Positions 8,740 through 19,131 of a stretch of DNA of 64,000 nucleotides are shown one piece after another (position 1 is the stretch's first letter; each line of letters begins with the position of its first letter). The DNA is from Arthrobacter sp. NicSoilB8 (lineage in GTDB: Bacteria > Actinomycetota > Actinomycetes > Actinomycetales > Micrococcaceae), in the NCBI RefSeq assembly GCF_019977355.1, contig NZ_AP024655.1, positions 1,302,001 through 1,366,000 on the forward strand. The letters are read 5' to 3'. The notes below the pieces were generated by a model, which was not told the origin of the DNA, made no database searches, and worked only from the letters and a program-made list of their open reading frames with translations. The position numbers and the translations under genes are program-made.

Positions 8740-9366
8740 GTGGTGACGGACGCGTCCCCGAGCGGCCGGCCGGGAACGGAGGACAGCCCAGGGACACGGG
8801 CGCGCACGGGATTGCTGGTGGTTGGCTCGTTCGTGGTGCTGCTGTACCTGATCGAGATCCTCAACACCGCCCTGTTCCATTCCCTGAACCGCACCTTCGG
8901 GCTGCGGCCGCGCAGCCTGGACGGGATCCTGGACATCCTGACCTTTCCGCTCCTGCACTCCAGCCTCGCCCACCTGATGTCCAACACGCTCCCGCTGATC
9001 ATCTTCGGGTTCCTCGTGTTCCTGGCCGGGAGGAGGGTGTTCATCACCGCCCTGGCCGCCAGCTGGCTGGCGTCCGGGCTGGTGGTGTGGCTCATCGGCG
9101 GCGCCAGCGTCACGGTGGGTGCCTCGGGGCTGGTGTTCGGCCTCTTCTCGTTCCTCCTGGTCCGCGGCTTCTTCAACCGGAACTGGTGGCAGATTGCGCT
9201 GTCCGTGGTGCTGTTCATGGCCTACGGCGGCATCCTGTTCGGCGTCCTGCCCACCGTGGCAAGTTTCGTCTCGTGGCAGGCCCACCTCGGCGGGGCGATC
9301 GGCGGGGTCGCCGCGGCACTGCTGCTAAGCACCAGGCGCCAGCAGGCGCTGCCCCCGGGACGCTGA
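8740..9366 (+). CDS. rhomboid family intramembrane serine protease
   Basis: 208-residue, six-helix membrane protease that cleaves transmembrane substrates inside the bilayer. The Ser-His dyad is visible: S129 in the GASG motif (VTVGASGLVFG) and H182 in WQAHLGGAIGG. The oxyanion-side HSSLAHLMSN motif is at residues ~73-82. A GTG start at 8740 (a second GTG at 8743 is possible) sits 5 bp after the ilvA stop, so translation is probably coupled to ilvA. The first 20 residues are disordered. The substrate is unknown. A strong terminator follows. Confidence 0.9.
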   Translation: MVTDASPSGRPGTEDSPGTRARTGLLVVGSFVVLLYLIEILNTALFHSLNRTFGLRPRSLDGILDILTFPLLHSSLAHLMSNTLPLIIFGFLVFLAGRRVFITALAASWLASGLVVWLIGGASVTVGASGLVFGLFSFLLVRGFFNRNWWQIALSVVLFMAYGGILFGVLPTVASFVSWQAHLGGAIGGVAAALLLSTRRQQALPPGR

Positions 9367-9411
9367 TCATCCACGCGGCCCTCAAAGCGGCTCCGGCAAA
9401 CAGCGGTAAGC

Positions 9412-9455
9412 ACGACGCCGGCCTCCCCGCGAAGGGGAGGCCGGCGTCGTTGTTT
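9412..9455 (+). terminator. terminator after the ilvA-rhomboid unit
   Basis: A perfect 17-bp GC-rich stem (9412-9428 / 9434-9450) with a GCGAA loop, followed by TGTTT. It ends the AI-2E/ilvA/rhomboid transcription unit. Confidence 0.85.
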
Positions 9456-9468
9456 CCGTGACGGAGCA

Positions 9469-9645
9469 GATTCAAATACCGAGCAGATTCAATACGGAAC
9501 AGATTCGATACGGAACAGATTCGATACGGAACAGATTCGATACGGAACAGATTCGATACGGAACAGATTCGATACGGAACAGATTCGATACGGAACAGAT
9601 TCGATACGGAACAGATTCGATACGGAACAGATTCGATACGGAACA
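9469..9645. repeat. 16-bp tandem repeat array
   Basis: Nine perfect head-to-tail copies of GATTCGATACGGAACA occupy 9502-9645. They are preceded by a copy with one change (9486-9501) and a degenerate 17-bp copy (9469-9485). The array fills the gap between the rhomboid terminator and the 3' end of greA, which converge. The unit has no stop codon in any of the six frames, so open frames over it are not evidence of a gene. Confidence 0.95.
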
Positions 9646-9662
9646 GGTGCGGTGCTGCGGTG

Positions 9663-10157
9663 TCAGCCGGCGTACGGCTTGGCGGAGATGATCTCCACCG
9701 TGATGTCCTTGCCGTTCGGGGCGGTGTAGCTGAGCTTGTCGCCCTCCTTGTGACCGACGATGGCCGCGCCGAGGGGTGACTTCTCGCTAAAGACATCCAG
9801 ATCCGAGTCGCCGGCGATCTCGCGGGAGCCGAGGAGGAAGGATTCCTGGTCGCCTGCGATCTTGGCCACGACGATCATGCCGGGCTCCACGATGCCGTCG
9901 TCGGCCGGTGCCTCACCGACGTGGGCGTCCCGGAGCAGCGCGGTGAGCTGGCGGATGCGGGCCTCGATCTTGCCCTGCTCCTCCTTGGCGGCGTGGTAGC
10001 CGCCGTTCTCCTTGAGGTCGCCCTCCTGGCGCGCAGCTTCGATCTTCTGGACGATTTCTGCCCGGCCGGGGCCGGAAAGGTTGTCCAGCTCTGCCTTCAG
10101 GCGGTCAAAAGCTTCCTGGGTAAGCCAAGCCGCAGTTGCGCTGTTGGTGGTAGACAC
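9663..10157 (-). CDS. greA: transcription elongation factor GreA
   Basis: 164-residue GreA that rescues backtracked RNA polymerase by stimulating transcript cleavage. An N-terminal coiled coil (WLTQEAFDRLKAELDNL through KIEARIRQL, residues ~10-75) carries the acidic tip motif around EGDLKENGGYHAAKEEQG. The C-terminal FKBP-like domain ends SPLGAAIVGHKEGDKLSYTAPNG. A GTG start at 10157 is set by AAAGGAGA immediately upstream; the longer in-frame reading lacks a site. It lies downstream of the DUF4307 gene on the same strand, and the 3' end abuts a 16-bp tandem array. Confidence 0.95.
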   Translation of the reverse strand: MSTTNSATAAWLTQEAFDRLKAELDNLSGPGRAEIVQKIEAARQEGDLKENGGYHAAKEEQGKIEARIRQLTALLRDAHVGEAPADDGIVEPGMIVVAKIAGDQESFLLGSREIAGDSDLDVFSEKSPLGAAIVGHKEGDKLSYTAPNGKDITVEIISAKPYAG

Positions 10158-10254
10158 GGACTTCTCCTTTGGGTGGTCATACAAGCAAAGACCCCGCCAC
10201 GGTGGCCACTTTTATGACGCAGTAACCAGCTCAGCGGGGGAAAGGTATTGATCC

Positions 10255-10260
10255 ATTGTA
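10255..10260 (-). promoter_or_regulatory. possible greA -10 hexamer
   Basis: TACAAT on the minus strand (5 of 6 to TATAAT), about 95 nt before the greA GTG. A poor -35 (TTGGTT-like) lies about 16 bp further upstream. Confidence 0.3.
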
Positions 10261-10401
10261 GTCAATCCTGTGGATAAACCAAAGAGGACTGCGGCGCAGG
10301 TCACACCGTGTTGCCGCCCGGGTCCAGGCTGGTGCAGCCTCCGCACCCCGGCGCGGCAGCCCCTGCCGCAGAGCGCCGCGGGCTCAGGCGGATGCTGCGG
10401 G

Positions 10402-10854
10402 CTACTTTCCGGTCTCCGGAATCCAGCAGCTGTCCACGACGGCGGACACCGCCTGGGACTCGGTGCGCAGCTGGGCGCGGTGCGCGGTGGTGTGCCCGCC
10501 GTCCGTGCCGACGTCGGCAGCGTTCGGCCCGATGTCCACGACCTTCCAGCCGACAATCGCGAACTTGGAGTCCATGGCCTTGACGGCGCATTTCGCGTCC
10601 GCTGCGGGGTCCTTGGTCACCTGAAAGTCGATCTCCGTCAAGGTGGCGTCGACGGTGCTGTAGCCGATGTCCTTGAAACTGACACTGGAAGTGGCCGCCG
10701 AGATCGAAACCCACGCCAAGAAGGCGACACCCACGGCCAGGGCGGCGATCAGGATGTTGCGCTTGCCCTTGCGGGTCAGCGCGCGCTTTTGGCCGCCGTA
10801 ACGATTGGCTAGGCTGGTAGTTGCCGGCGCGGCAGGCTGATCCTCGGAAGTCAC
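10402..10854 (-). CDS. DUF4307 domain-containing membrane protein
   Basis: 150-residue single-pass membrane protein of unknown function. A polar N-terminus (~27 residues, ending in basic RKGKRN) leads to one transmembrane helix (ILIAALAVGVAFLAWVSISA), then an extracytoplasmic domain with two cysteines (DAKCAV, VVDSCWIP) that could form a disulfide. It starts at a GTG with TAAACT 6 nt upstream, indicating leaderless expression. The greA/DUF4307/mca arrangement is, as I recall, shared with mycobacteria. Nothing in the sequence gives a biochemical role. Confidence 0.8.
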   Translation of the reverse strand: MTSEDQPAAPATTSLANRYGGQKRALTRKGKRNILIAALAVGVAFLAWVSISAATSSVSFKDIGYSTVDATLTEIDFQVTKDPAADAKCAVKAMDSKFAIVGWKVVDIGPNAADVGTDGGHTTAHRAQLRTESQAVSAVVDSCWIPETGK

Positions 10855-10860
10855 CAGTCC

Positions 10861-10866
10861 AGTTTA
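10861..10866 (-). promoter_or_regulatory. -10 element of DUF4307 gene
   Basis: TAAACT on the minus strand lies exactly 6 nt before the GTG start at 10854. Confidence 0.5.
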
Positions 10867-10970
10867 GTGTGGATCGGACCGTGGTGTTTCCGCGGCGGCT
10901 GAGGCTGCAGGGCAAACTTGCAGGGCCAACCTGCAGGACGGTCCCGCCTCCCGGCCAGCCCCACCTATGC

Positions 10971-10998
10971 GCCACAAGATATCCGCCACAAGATATCC
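10971..10998. repeat. 14-bp direct repeat in the mca upstream region
   Basis: GCCACAAGATATCC occurs twice head to tail (10971-10984, 10985-10998), 57 bp before the mca start and between two divergent genes. It is either a small duplication or a paired regulator site. Confidence 0.6.
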
Positions 10999-11054
10999 AC
11001 CAGAACAGACCCGCCCGTACAGAGCAGAACAGCAGAAAGAGGAGCCGTCCCACG

Positions 11055-11960
11055 ATGACAGCATCCCCCAGCCCGTCAGCACCGCTTCGCCTGCTGGCGG
11101 TCCATGCTCATCCCGACGACGAGTCCAGCAAGGGTGCCGCCACCATGGCCATGTATGCCGCCTCAGGCGTGGACGTCCTCGTGGCCACCTGCACCGACGG
11201 CTCCCGCGGCGACATCCAGAACCCCGCGATGGAGGGGCAGCCGCACCCCAAACGCGACATGGCCGGGGCGCGCCGGCTGGAGATGGATGCCGCCGCGAAG
11301 GTCCTCGGCGTCCGGCAGCGCTGGCTCGGATTCATCGACTCCGGACTCCCGGAGGGTGACCCGCTGCCGCCCCTGCCGGCCGGGTGCTTCGCCCTACAGC
11401 CGCTCGAGCGGGCGGCCGCGCCGCTGGTCCGGCTGGTCAGGAACTTCAAGCCCCACGTGATCCTGAGCTATGACGAAAACGGCGGCTATCCGCACCCGGA
11501 CCACATCATGGCGCACCGGGTGGCCGTCGAGGCCTTCGCGGCCGCCGGCGACCCCGAACGGTACCCGGGCATCGGGGAGCCATGGGCGCCCAGCAAGCTC
11601 TACTACGACCGAGCGTTCAGCCCGGACCGCTTCCGCGCGCTGCACTTCGCACTGGAGGAAGCCGGCCTGCAGTCCCCGTATGCCGAGCGGCTGGCCGCCT
11701 GGCTGGAGGCGGATGCCGAAGGGCACACCCCGCCAATGCCGACGCACCCCACCACCACCCAGGTGGAGTGCGGGGACTTCTTTGAAGCCCGCGACGCGGC
11801 GCTCCGCTCCCACCGCACGCAGGTAGACCCGGAGGGATTCTTCTTCGCGGTATCAGCGGCCATGCAGCGCAAGGTCTGGCCGTGGGAGGACTACTCCCTG
11901 ATCGAGTCCCGGATCCCGGTCGACCTGCCCGAAACGGACCTGTTTGCCGGGCTAAGATAG
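11055..11960 (+). CDS. mca: mycothiol S-conjugate amidase
   Basis: 301-residue zinc amidase of the LmbE/PIG-L fold. It hydrolyses mycothiol-toxin conjugates, releasing a mercapturic acid for export and recycling the GlcN-Ins moiety. The metal-binding AHPDDES motif is at residues 18-24 and the distal HPDH at 147-150. Length fits Mca (and the paralogue MshB); the long C-terminal part and the neighbours (DUF4307, DUF255 protein) favour Mca. The ATG at 11055 is preceded by AGAGGAG. It heads a likely unit with the next three genes. Its presence marks a mycothiol-using actinobacterium. Confidence 0.93.
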   Translation: MTASPSPSAPLRLLAVHAHPDDESSKGAATMAMYAASGVDVLVATCTDGSRGDIQNPAMEGQPHPKRDMAGARRLEMDAAAKVLGVRQRWLGFIDSGLPEGDPLPPLPAGCFALQPLERAAAPLVRLVRNFKPHVILSYDENGGYPHPDHIMAHRVAVEAFAAAGDPERYPGIGEPWAPSKLYYDRAFSPDRFRALHFALEEAGLQSPYAERLAAWLEADAEGHTPPMPTHPTTTQVECGDFFEARDAALRSHRTQVDPEGFFFAVSAAMQRKVWPWEDYSLIESRIPVDLPETDLFAGLR

Positions 11961-12049
11961 ACGGGAAAGGGCTCTTCTATCCGGTGTAGAAAAGACGCCA
12001 TCGAGAAGATGCCCAGATAAACGACACCAGTTCCACAGAAGGTTTTACC

Positions 12050-12386
12050 GTGCACTCCTTGCTCATCGCCCTGGCAACGACCCCGGCGCCGACCCCCACG
12101 CCGTCGCTGCGCCCGGGCCTGTCCGAGGACCAGGTCACCCCGGGTCTGCTGGGCTTCCTGCTGACAGCCTTCATCGTGATTCTGACGGCACTGCTGATCG
12201 TGGACATGGTGCGGCGGATCCGCCGGGTCCGCTACCGTGCCCAGGTGGAGGCCGAGCGTGAGGCTGCCGAGGAAACCGCCGGAACCGCCGGAGCGGGGAC
12301 CGCCGGCGTCGACGGCAGTGCTTTCCCCGCCGACGGCAGCGCTTTCCCCGCCGACGGCGGGGTTTCCCGGCCGGAGGTCAACGGCG

Positions 12387-12409
<23 letters not shown>
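12050..12409 (+). CDS. small single-pass membrane protein of the mca locus
   Basis: 119 residues. A Pro/Thr-rich N-terminus lies outside or in the periplasmic space, one helix follows (LLGFLLTAFIVILTALLIVDMV, about 35-56), and then a basic segment (RRIRRVRYRAQ) and a disordered Ala/Gly tail with a repeated SAFPADG motif. A GTG start follows AGAAGG. The 3' end overlaps the next gene by 23 bp. The same small gene sits between mca and the DUF255 gene in mycobacteria (Rv1083, from memory). Function unknown; topology suggests an anchor or partner for a neighbouring protein. Confidence 0.75.
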
Positions 12410-14647
<2,238 letters not shown>

Positions 14648-14648
<1 letters not shown>

Positions 14649-15334
14649 TGACTTCTCCGGCGACTTCTCGGGACGGCTTTGAGCTGGTGGTGTTCGACTG
14701 CGACGGTGTCCTGGTTGATTCCGAGGTGATCGCCATCCGGGTGGACCAGCTGGTGCTGGCCGATCTCGGCTGGGAGCTGGAACTGGATGAAATCGTGGAG
14801 CGGTTCGTCGGTAAGTCCGAGGCGCACTTTGTTGCCGCCGTCGAACAGCAGCTGGGTGTCCGGTTGGCCGACGGCTTGGACCGGGAGTACGGGCGGTGGT
14901 ACCAGGAGGCGTTCGAACGCGACCTCGAGGCGGTCGACGGCATCGAGGACGCCCTGGACCGGCTGCGCCTGCCGCACTGCGTCGCGTCCAGCGGCAGCCA
15001 TGACAAGATGCAGCGGACCCTGGGCAAGACCGGGCTGCTGCACCGCTTCCACGGCCGCATCTTCAGTGCCACGGAGGTAGCCAACGGCAAGCCGGCGCCG
15101 GACTTGTTCCTCCATGCCGCAGCGAGCCTCAACACCGCGCCGGAGCGGTGCGCCGTCGTCGAGGACAGTGCCTACGGCGTCCAGGCCGCCCGGGCAGCCG
15201 GAATGCACGTCTTCGCGTATGCCGGCGGCGTGACCCCGGCCGAGCGGCTGGCCGGTCCGGGGACCACCGTCTTTTCCGACATGCGCCGGCTGCCCGGGCT
15301 CATCACGGCGGGGCGGCCTGCGCGGTTCGCCTGA
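14648..15334 (+). CDS. HAD-superfamily phosphatase (beta-PGM-like)
   Basis: 228-residue HAD hydrolase, subfamily IA. Motif I FDCDGVLVDSE (nucleophile and acid/base aspartates) is near residue 17-27. A helical cap follows (residues ~30-95). Motif II Ser is in VASSGSHDK, motif III Lys in NGKPAPDLF and motif IV acids in VVEDSAYGVQAA. It probably dephosphorylates a small sugar phosphate or nucleotide, or acts as a phosphomutase; substrate is unpredictable. The ATG overlaps the preceding stop (TGATG), so coupling is possible alongside its own -10 at 14636. Confidence 0.88.
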
Positions 15335-15498
15335 CCCGGCCCTTGGCGCCGGACATTCCCCACTTTTGCGGGCCACTCCCGGAGTGTCGGGCACAAGAGC
15401 CGGTGAGTCGCGGCCTCGCGGTCACAAAGGTGGGGAGAGTACGCGCAGGCACGCGCCGGGGCAGCGGTGGTCCGGGGAGCAGCGGCGGCCCGACCGGG

Positions 15499-16215
15499 TC
15501 AGCTCAGGACCGCGATGGCAATGGCGATGTAGTGCGCGGCGAAAGCGACCACCGTCAGGGCATGGAACAGCTCGTGGAAGCCGAAGTGCTTGTAGCTGAA
15601 GTTCGGCTTCTTCAGGGCGTAGAAGACGGCTCCGGTGATGTACAGGGCGCCTCCGACGCAGATCAGCACGGCCGAGGCGACATTGGCGGCGAAGAAGTCC
15701 GGGAGGTAGAACAGCGCCCCGCAGCCCAGCGCGATGTAGATCGGCACATAGAGCCACCGCGGGGCGTTGGTCCACAGCACGCGAAACAGGACGCCGAGGA
15801 TGGCCCCGGACCAGATGACCCACAGCAGCAGTTCGGCCTGCGGCCGTTCCAGGAGGGCCCAGGCGAGCGGCGTGTAGCTTCCGGCGATCACCAGCATGAT
15901 GTTTGTGTGGTCCAGCCGCTTCAGGACGATCTTGACGCGCGGAGACCAGTTCCCCCGGTGGTAGACGGCGCTGACGCCGAAAAGCAGGACCCCGGTGACG
16001 GCATAGACGGCGCAGGCGATCTTCAGGTCCGGCGGCGCCAGGATGACCAGCACCAGCCCGGCGACGAAGGCCAGCGGGGCGGTCACTGTGTGGATCCAGC
16101 CCCGCCATTTCGGCTTGATCATCAGCAGCTCGGCAAGCCTCACGGCGGCGTCGTCCACCGGCGTGCCCTTCCTTGCCGCAGGCTCCGGCCTGGGCTCCAG
16201 ACTGTTGCTTTCCAT
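15499..16215 (-). CDS. hemolysin III / PAQR family membrane protein (TrhA-like)
   Basis: 238-residue, seven-helix membrane protein. PAQR-type metal/polar motifs are present: VSAVYHRGNW (first His), LDHTNIMLVIAGSYTP (Asp-His) and the C-terminal HELFHALTVVAFAAHY. The family includes eukaryotic adiponectin receptors; bacterial members have been linked to membrane-lipid homeostasis and are hemolysins mainly by name. The ATG has TATTAT 6 nt upstream and no ribosome site, so leaderless expression is likely. Two operator-like palindromes lie just upstream, and the prenyltransferase gene diverges from it, as in M. tuberculosis Rv1085c-Rv1086. Confidence 0.9.
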   Translation of the reverse strand: MESNSLEPRPEPAARKGTPVDDAAVRLAELLMIKPKWRGWIHTVTAPLAFVAGLVLVILAPPDLKIACAVYAVTGVLLFGVSAVYHRGNWSPRVKIVLKRLDHTNIMLVIAGSYTPLAWALLERPQAELLLWVIWSGAILGVLFRVLWTNAPRWLYVPIYIALGCGALFYLPDFFAANVASAVLICVGGALYITGAVFYALKKPNFSYKHFGFHELFHALTVVAFAAHYIAIAIAVLS

Positions 16216-16221
16216 GCCGCA

Positions 16222-16227
16222 ATAATA
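16222..16227 (-). promoter_or_regulatory. -10 element of hemolysin III gene
   Basis: TATTAT on the minus strand (5 of 6 to the consensus), exactly 6 nt before the ATG at 16215. Confidence 0.55.
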
Positions 16228-16228
16228 A

Positions 16229-16259
16229 CCTACGCACTAGTAAGTTACCCGCGAGTAAC
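16229..16259. promoter_or_regulatory. operator-like palindrome pair
   Basis: GTTACCCGCGAGTAAC at 16244-16259 is a 16-bp palindrome with a single mismatch. A weaker relative (CTACGCACTAGTAA, 16230-16243) lies one and a half helical turns away and shares the TAC...GTA half-sites. They sit immediately upstream of the hemolysin III -10, where a TetR- or MarR-type repressor would act. The regulator is not identified. Confidence 0.45.
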
Positions 16260-16358
16260 AAGCGTTCCGGCGCTGTCCGGCGGCGGTCCTGCACGCGGCA
16301 GCGCGCTCCGGCAGGTACCCTAGGATGTGCACTGAACAAAGGACCTCAAGGAAGCCAG

Positions 16359-17132
16359 GTGAATCTCCGGATGGAAATGCCCGGGTTCCTCTACGGCTTT
16401 TACGAGCGCAAACTCCAGCGCTCCCTGGACCCGGAACGGATCCCCCGGCACGTCGGCGTCATGGTCGACGGCAACCGGCGCTGGGCCCGCCAGTTCAACG
16501 CCCCCACAAGCCAGGGGCATCAGGCCGGCGCGGATAAGATCCACGAATTCCTCGGCTGGTGCCAGGAGCTGGGCATCAAGGTGGTCACCTTGTACATGCT
16601 CTCCACGGACAACATGAACCGCTCCGGCGAAGAGCTGGATCTCCTGATGGGCATCATTGCCAACACCCTGGACCGGCTGGACGACGACGCCGACATCTCG
16701 GTGCACGCCATGGGCGCCCCCGAGCTGCTGCCGGACTACCTCGCCGAGCGGCTGAACAAACTCACGGCCCGCACGCCCGCGCACGAAAAGCTGCACGTCA
16801 ATGTCGCCGTCGGCTACGGCGGACGGCGGGAAATCGTCGACGCCGTCCGGGAACTGCTGCACGACGCCGTCGCCCGGGGCGCGGACATCGGAAAACTGGC
16901 CGATGACCTCACCGTGGACGACATCTCGCGGTTCCTCTACACCCGGGGCCAGCCGGACCCGGATCTCGTGATCCGGACCTCCGGCGAGCAGCGGCTTTCC
17001 GGGTTCCTGATGTGGCAAAGCGCGTACAGTGAGTTCTACTTCTGCGAGGCCTTGTGGCCGGCGTTCCGCAAGGTCGATTTCCTGCGCGCCCTCCGCGATT
17101 ACGCCGGAAGGCAGCGCCGCTTCGGCGCCTGA
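16359..17132 (+). CDS. short-chain cis-isoprenyl diphosphate synthase (UppS family)
   Basis: 257-residue cis-prenyltransferase that extends allylic diphosphates with isopentenyl diphosphate. Family regions are clear: HVGVMVDGNRRWAR with the metal/diphosphate Asp, then TLYMLSTDNMNRS, then the C-terminal DLVIRTSGEQRLSGFLMWQSAYSEFYF. The N-terminus (MPGFLYGFYERKLQ) and neighbourhood resemble M. tuberculosis Rv1086, the (2Z,6E)-farnesyl diphosphate synthase, rather than the decaprenyl enzyme. Product length is therefore probably short, but this needs assay. The GTG at 16359 follows AAGGAAG at 5 nt; an ATG at 16371 is an alternative. Confidence 0.88.
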   Translation: MNLRMEMPGFLYGFYERKLQRSLDPERIPRHVGVMVDGNRRWARQFNAPTSQGHQAGADKIHEFLGWCQELGIKVVTLYMLSTDNMNRSGEELDLLMGIIANTLDRLDDDADISVHAMGAPELLPDYLAERLNKLTARTPAHEKLHVNVAVGYGGRREIVDAVRELLHDAVARGADIGKLADDLTVDDISRFLYTRGQPDPDLVIRTSGEQRLSGFLMWQSAYSEFYFCEALWPAFRKVDFLRALRDYAGRQRRFGA

Positions 17133-17366
17133 AGCCGTTCACGCGGAGTTCACAAGAATGCAACAAGAATCGCCGGGAAATTGACGGACAAACCCGCCTC
17201 CGGAGACGTACGTTAATCCCATCGGCGGGCAATTCGCCGGCCGATCGGGGAGGCCAGTACATGGAGCGGATTTTCGCACCGGGTGTATGGGAGGCCGCGT
17301 GCGGTCTTCAGGCCGAGCCGCCTCACCAATAACAAATCCGGGCATTGCCCCGGGGCTGGAGTCGAT
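17133..17366 (+). other. leader region of the PhoH gene
   Basis: 234 bp with no gene. A TTGACG hexamer at 17181 and TACGTT at 17209 could be parts of a promoter, but the spacing (22 bp) is too long for a standard pair. The sequence downstream is G-rich with short inverted repeats. I do not recognise a known riboswitch. Confidence 0.3.
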
Positions 17367-18806
17367 GTGGCTACTTCTGAGCAACTGCCCGACGTCATTT
17401 CCGACCAGGGACAGAAAGCTACCTCTCGCGCCAAGCGAGCCACCTCAAAGACCGGTGCAGCGGATTCCGCCGCGGCCGGTCTTGCTGTTTCCGGGGAAGG
17501 AACAGGAAAACGGGGCACGGCCCGCAGTTTTGTGATCGATACCTCCGTGCTGCTCTCCGATCCGCGGGCCCTCCTGCGCTTCGCCGAGCACGAAGTCATC
17601 CTGCCGATCGTCGTTATCACCGAGCTCGAAGGAAAGCGCCACGACCCGGAACTGGGTTACTTCGCTCGCAAGGCGCTCCGCCTGCTCGATGACCTGCGGC
17701 TCGAGCACGGCGGCCTGGACCGTCCCATCCCGCTCGGCCACGACGGCGGCACACTCATGGTGGAACTGAACCACATCTCCGCCGAGGTGCTGCCCGCAGG
17801 CTTCCGCGGGGCGGACAACGACAGCCGCATCCTCGCGGTGGCCAAGAACCTGGCCAACGAGGGCCGCGACGTGACGGTGGTGTCCAAGGACCTGCCGATG
17901 CGCGTCAAAGCCTCGGCCATGGGGCTGCTGGCCGATGAATACCGCAACGAACTCGTCAAGGACTCCGGCTGGACCGGCGTCGCCGAGCTCGACGCGGGCG
18001 AGGACGAGGTCGCTACCCTTTACGGGCACGAGCCGGTCTTCATTCCGGCCGCGGCCGAAATGCCGACCAACACGGGGCTGGTCCTGCTCTCCAGCCGCGG
18101 CTCGGCGCTCGGGCGCGTAGGGGCCGACAAACAGGTCAGACTCGTCAAGGGCGACCGCGACGTCTTCGGACTCCACGGCCGCTCGGCCGAGCAACGGCTC
18201 GCCATCGACCTCCTGATGGACCCGTCCGTCGGTATCGTGTCCCTCGGCGGCCGGGCCGGCACGGGCAAGTCCGCGCTGGCCCTCTGCGCCGGCCTCGAAG
18301 CCGTCCTGGAGCGACGGGAGCACCGCAAGGTGATCGTCTTCCGCCCCCTGTACGCGGTGGGCGGCCAGGAACTGGGCTACCTGCCCGGTTCTGAGGCGGA
18401 GAAGATGAACCCGTGGGCGCAGGCCGTCTTCGACACCCTGGGGGCGCTGGTCAGCCAGGAAGTCGTGGAGGAAGTGATGGACCGGGGCATGCTCGAAGTC
18501 ATGCCGCTGACCCACATCCGCGGGCGCTCGCTGCATGACGCGTTCGTGATCGTCGACGAGGCCCAGTCCCTGGAGAAGAATGTGCTCCTGACCGTGATGA
18601 GCCGGATCGGCCAGAACTCCAAGATCGTCCTGACCCACGACGTCGCCCAGCGCGACAACCTGCGGGTCGGACGGCACGACGGCGTCGCCGCGGTCGTGGA
18701 GACGCTGAAGGGGCATCCGCTGTTCGGCCACGTCACCCTCACCCGCTCGGAGCGCTCGCCGATCGCGGCCCTGGTGACGGACCTGCTGGAGGGGGCGGAG
18801 ATCTAG
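17367..18806 (+). CDS. PhoH family ATPase with N-terminal PIN domain
   Basis: 479-residue PhoH2-type protein coupling an RNase-like PIN domain to a PhoH ATPase. The PIN domain spans about 53-190, starting with the acidic [12 protein letters not shown] (D58), then ITELEGKR, with NDSRILAVA and [12 protein letters not shown] for the later acids. The ATPase has Walker A GRAGTGKS (295-302, K301) and Walker [10 protein letters not shown] (D397-E398). Mycobacterial PhoH2 is reported to be an RNA helicase/RNase. The GTG at 17367 has GGAG 5 nt upstream. The first 50 residues are polar and disordered. It faces the repeat/IS region downstream. Confidence 0.9.
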   Translation: MATSEQLPDVISDQGQKATSRAKRATSKTGAADSAAAGLAVSGEGTGKRGTARSFVIDTSVLLSDPRALLRFAEHEVILPIVVITELEGKRHDPELGYFARKALRLLDDLRLEHGGLDRPIPLGHDGGTLMVELNHISAEVLPAGFRGADNDSRILAVAKNLANEGRDVTVVSKDLPMRVKASAMGLLADEYRNELVKDSGWTGVAELDAGEDEVATLYGHEPVFIPAAAEMPTNTGLVLLSSRGSALGRVGADKQVRLVKGDRDVFGLHGRSAEQRLAIDLLMDPSVGIVSLGGRAGTGKSALALCAGLEAVLERREHRKVIVFRPLYAVGGQELGYLPGSEAEKMNPWAQAVFDTLGALVSQEVVEEVMDRGMLEVMPLTHIRGRSLHDAFVIVDEAQSLEKNVLLTVMSRIGQNSKIVLTHDVAQRDNLRVGRHDGVAAVVETLKGHPLFGHVTLTRSERSPIAALVTDLLEGAEI

Positions 18807-18862
18807 GCTCGTCCTGGCGTGGGGCCGTGGTCCGGTTAGCCGGGCCGCGGCCGTTCGCTGTT

Positions 18863-18920
18863 GTTGGGTTTGTCGTTGTCGGTTTCGCCGGGTTGGGTTT
18901 GTCGTTGTCGGTTTCGCCGG
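18863..18920. repeat. 29-bp tandem duplication
   Basis: Two identical 29-bp copies begin GTTGGGTTTGTCG and end GGTTTCGCCGG. They lie just downstream of the PhoH gene. Confidence 0.9.
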
Positions 18921-18932
18921 GTCACGGCCTTT

Positions 18933-19131
18933 CGCCGTCGCTTAGACACGGCGCATGGGACCCGCTGCGGTCGCGGGGCGACCTCCGGGGTCCGATGCGC
19001 CGCGATGCGCTCCTTTACGAAAGACCGCGTCCCGGCTTGGTGAGCGTCTCGCCTCCGCGGGGCTGCGGTGTCCAGCAAAGGAGCGCATCGCCGACCGTAG
19101 CGTAGCGACGGGAGGTGTCTAAGCGACGGCG
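18933..19131. repeat. MITE-like palindromic element
   Basis: Bounded by perfect 17-bp inverted repeats (CGCCGTCGCTTAGACAC at 18933-18949 and its complement at 19115-19131). Inside are two adjacent hairpins: imperfect 14-bp arms at 18950-18963 / 18988-19001, and perfect 15-bp arms GCGATGCGCTCCTTT / complement at 19002-19016 / 19077-19091. The outer repeat sequence is also part of the 65-bp tandem unit, so the two structures are related. No transposase is inside. Confidence 0.65.

Noticed and set aside
6335..8797. 820-residue open frame on the minus strand
   Set aside because: It is antisense to the AI-2E permease and ilvA, which have clear motifs; composition is typical of GC-rich shadow frames.
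9469..9645. CRISPR array
   Set aside because: The repeats are directly adjacent with no spacers and no cas genes are present.
9458..9691. 77-residue open frame with a 16-residue repeat over the tandem array
   Set aside because: The 16-bp unit lacks stops in all six frames, so the frame is open by construction; there is no ribosome site and the start lies in a terminator.
17133..17366. riboswitch or structured leader before PhoH
   Set aside because: The leader is long and G-rich, but no known class matches and the hairpins are weak.
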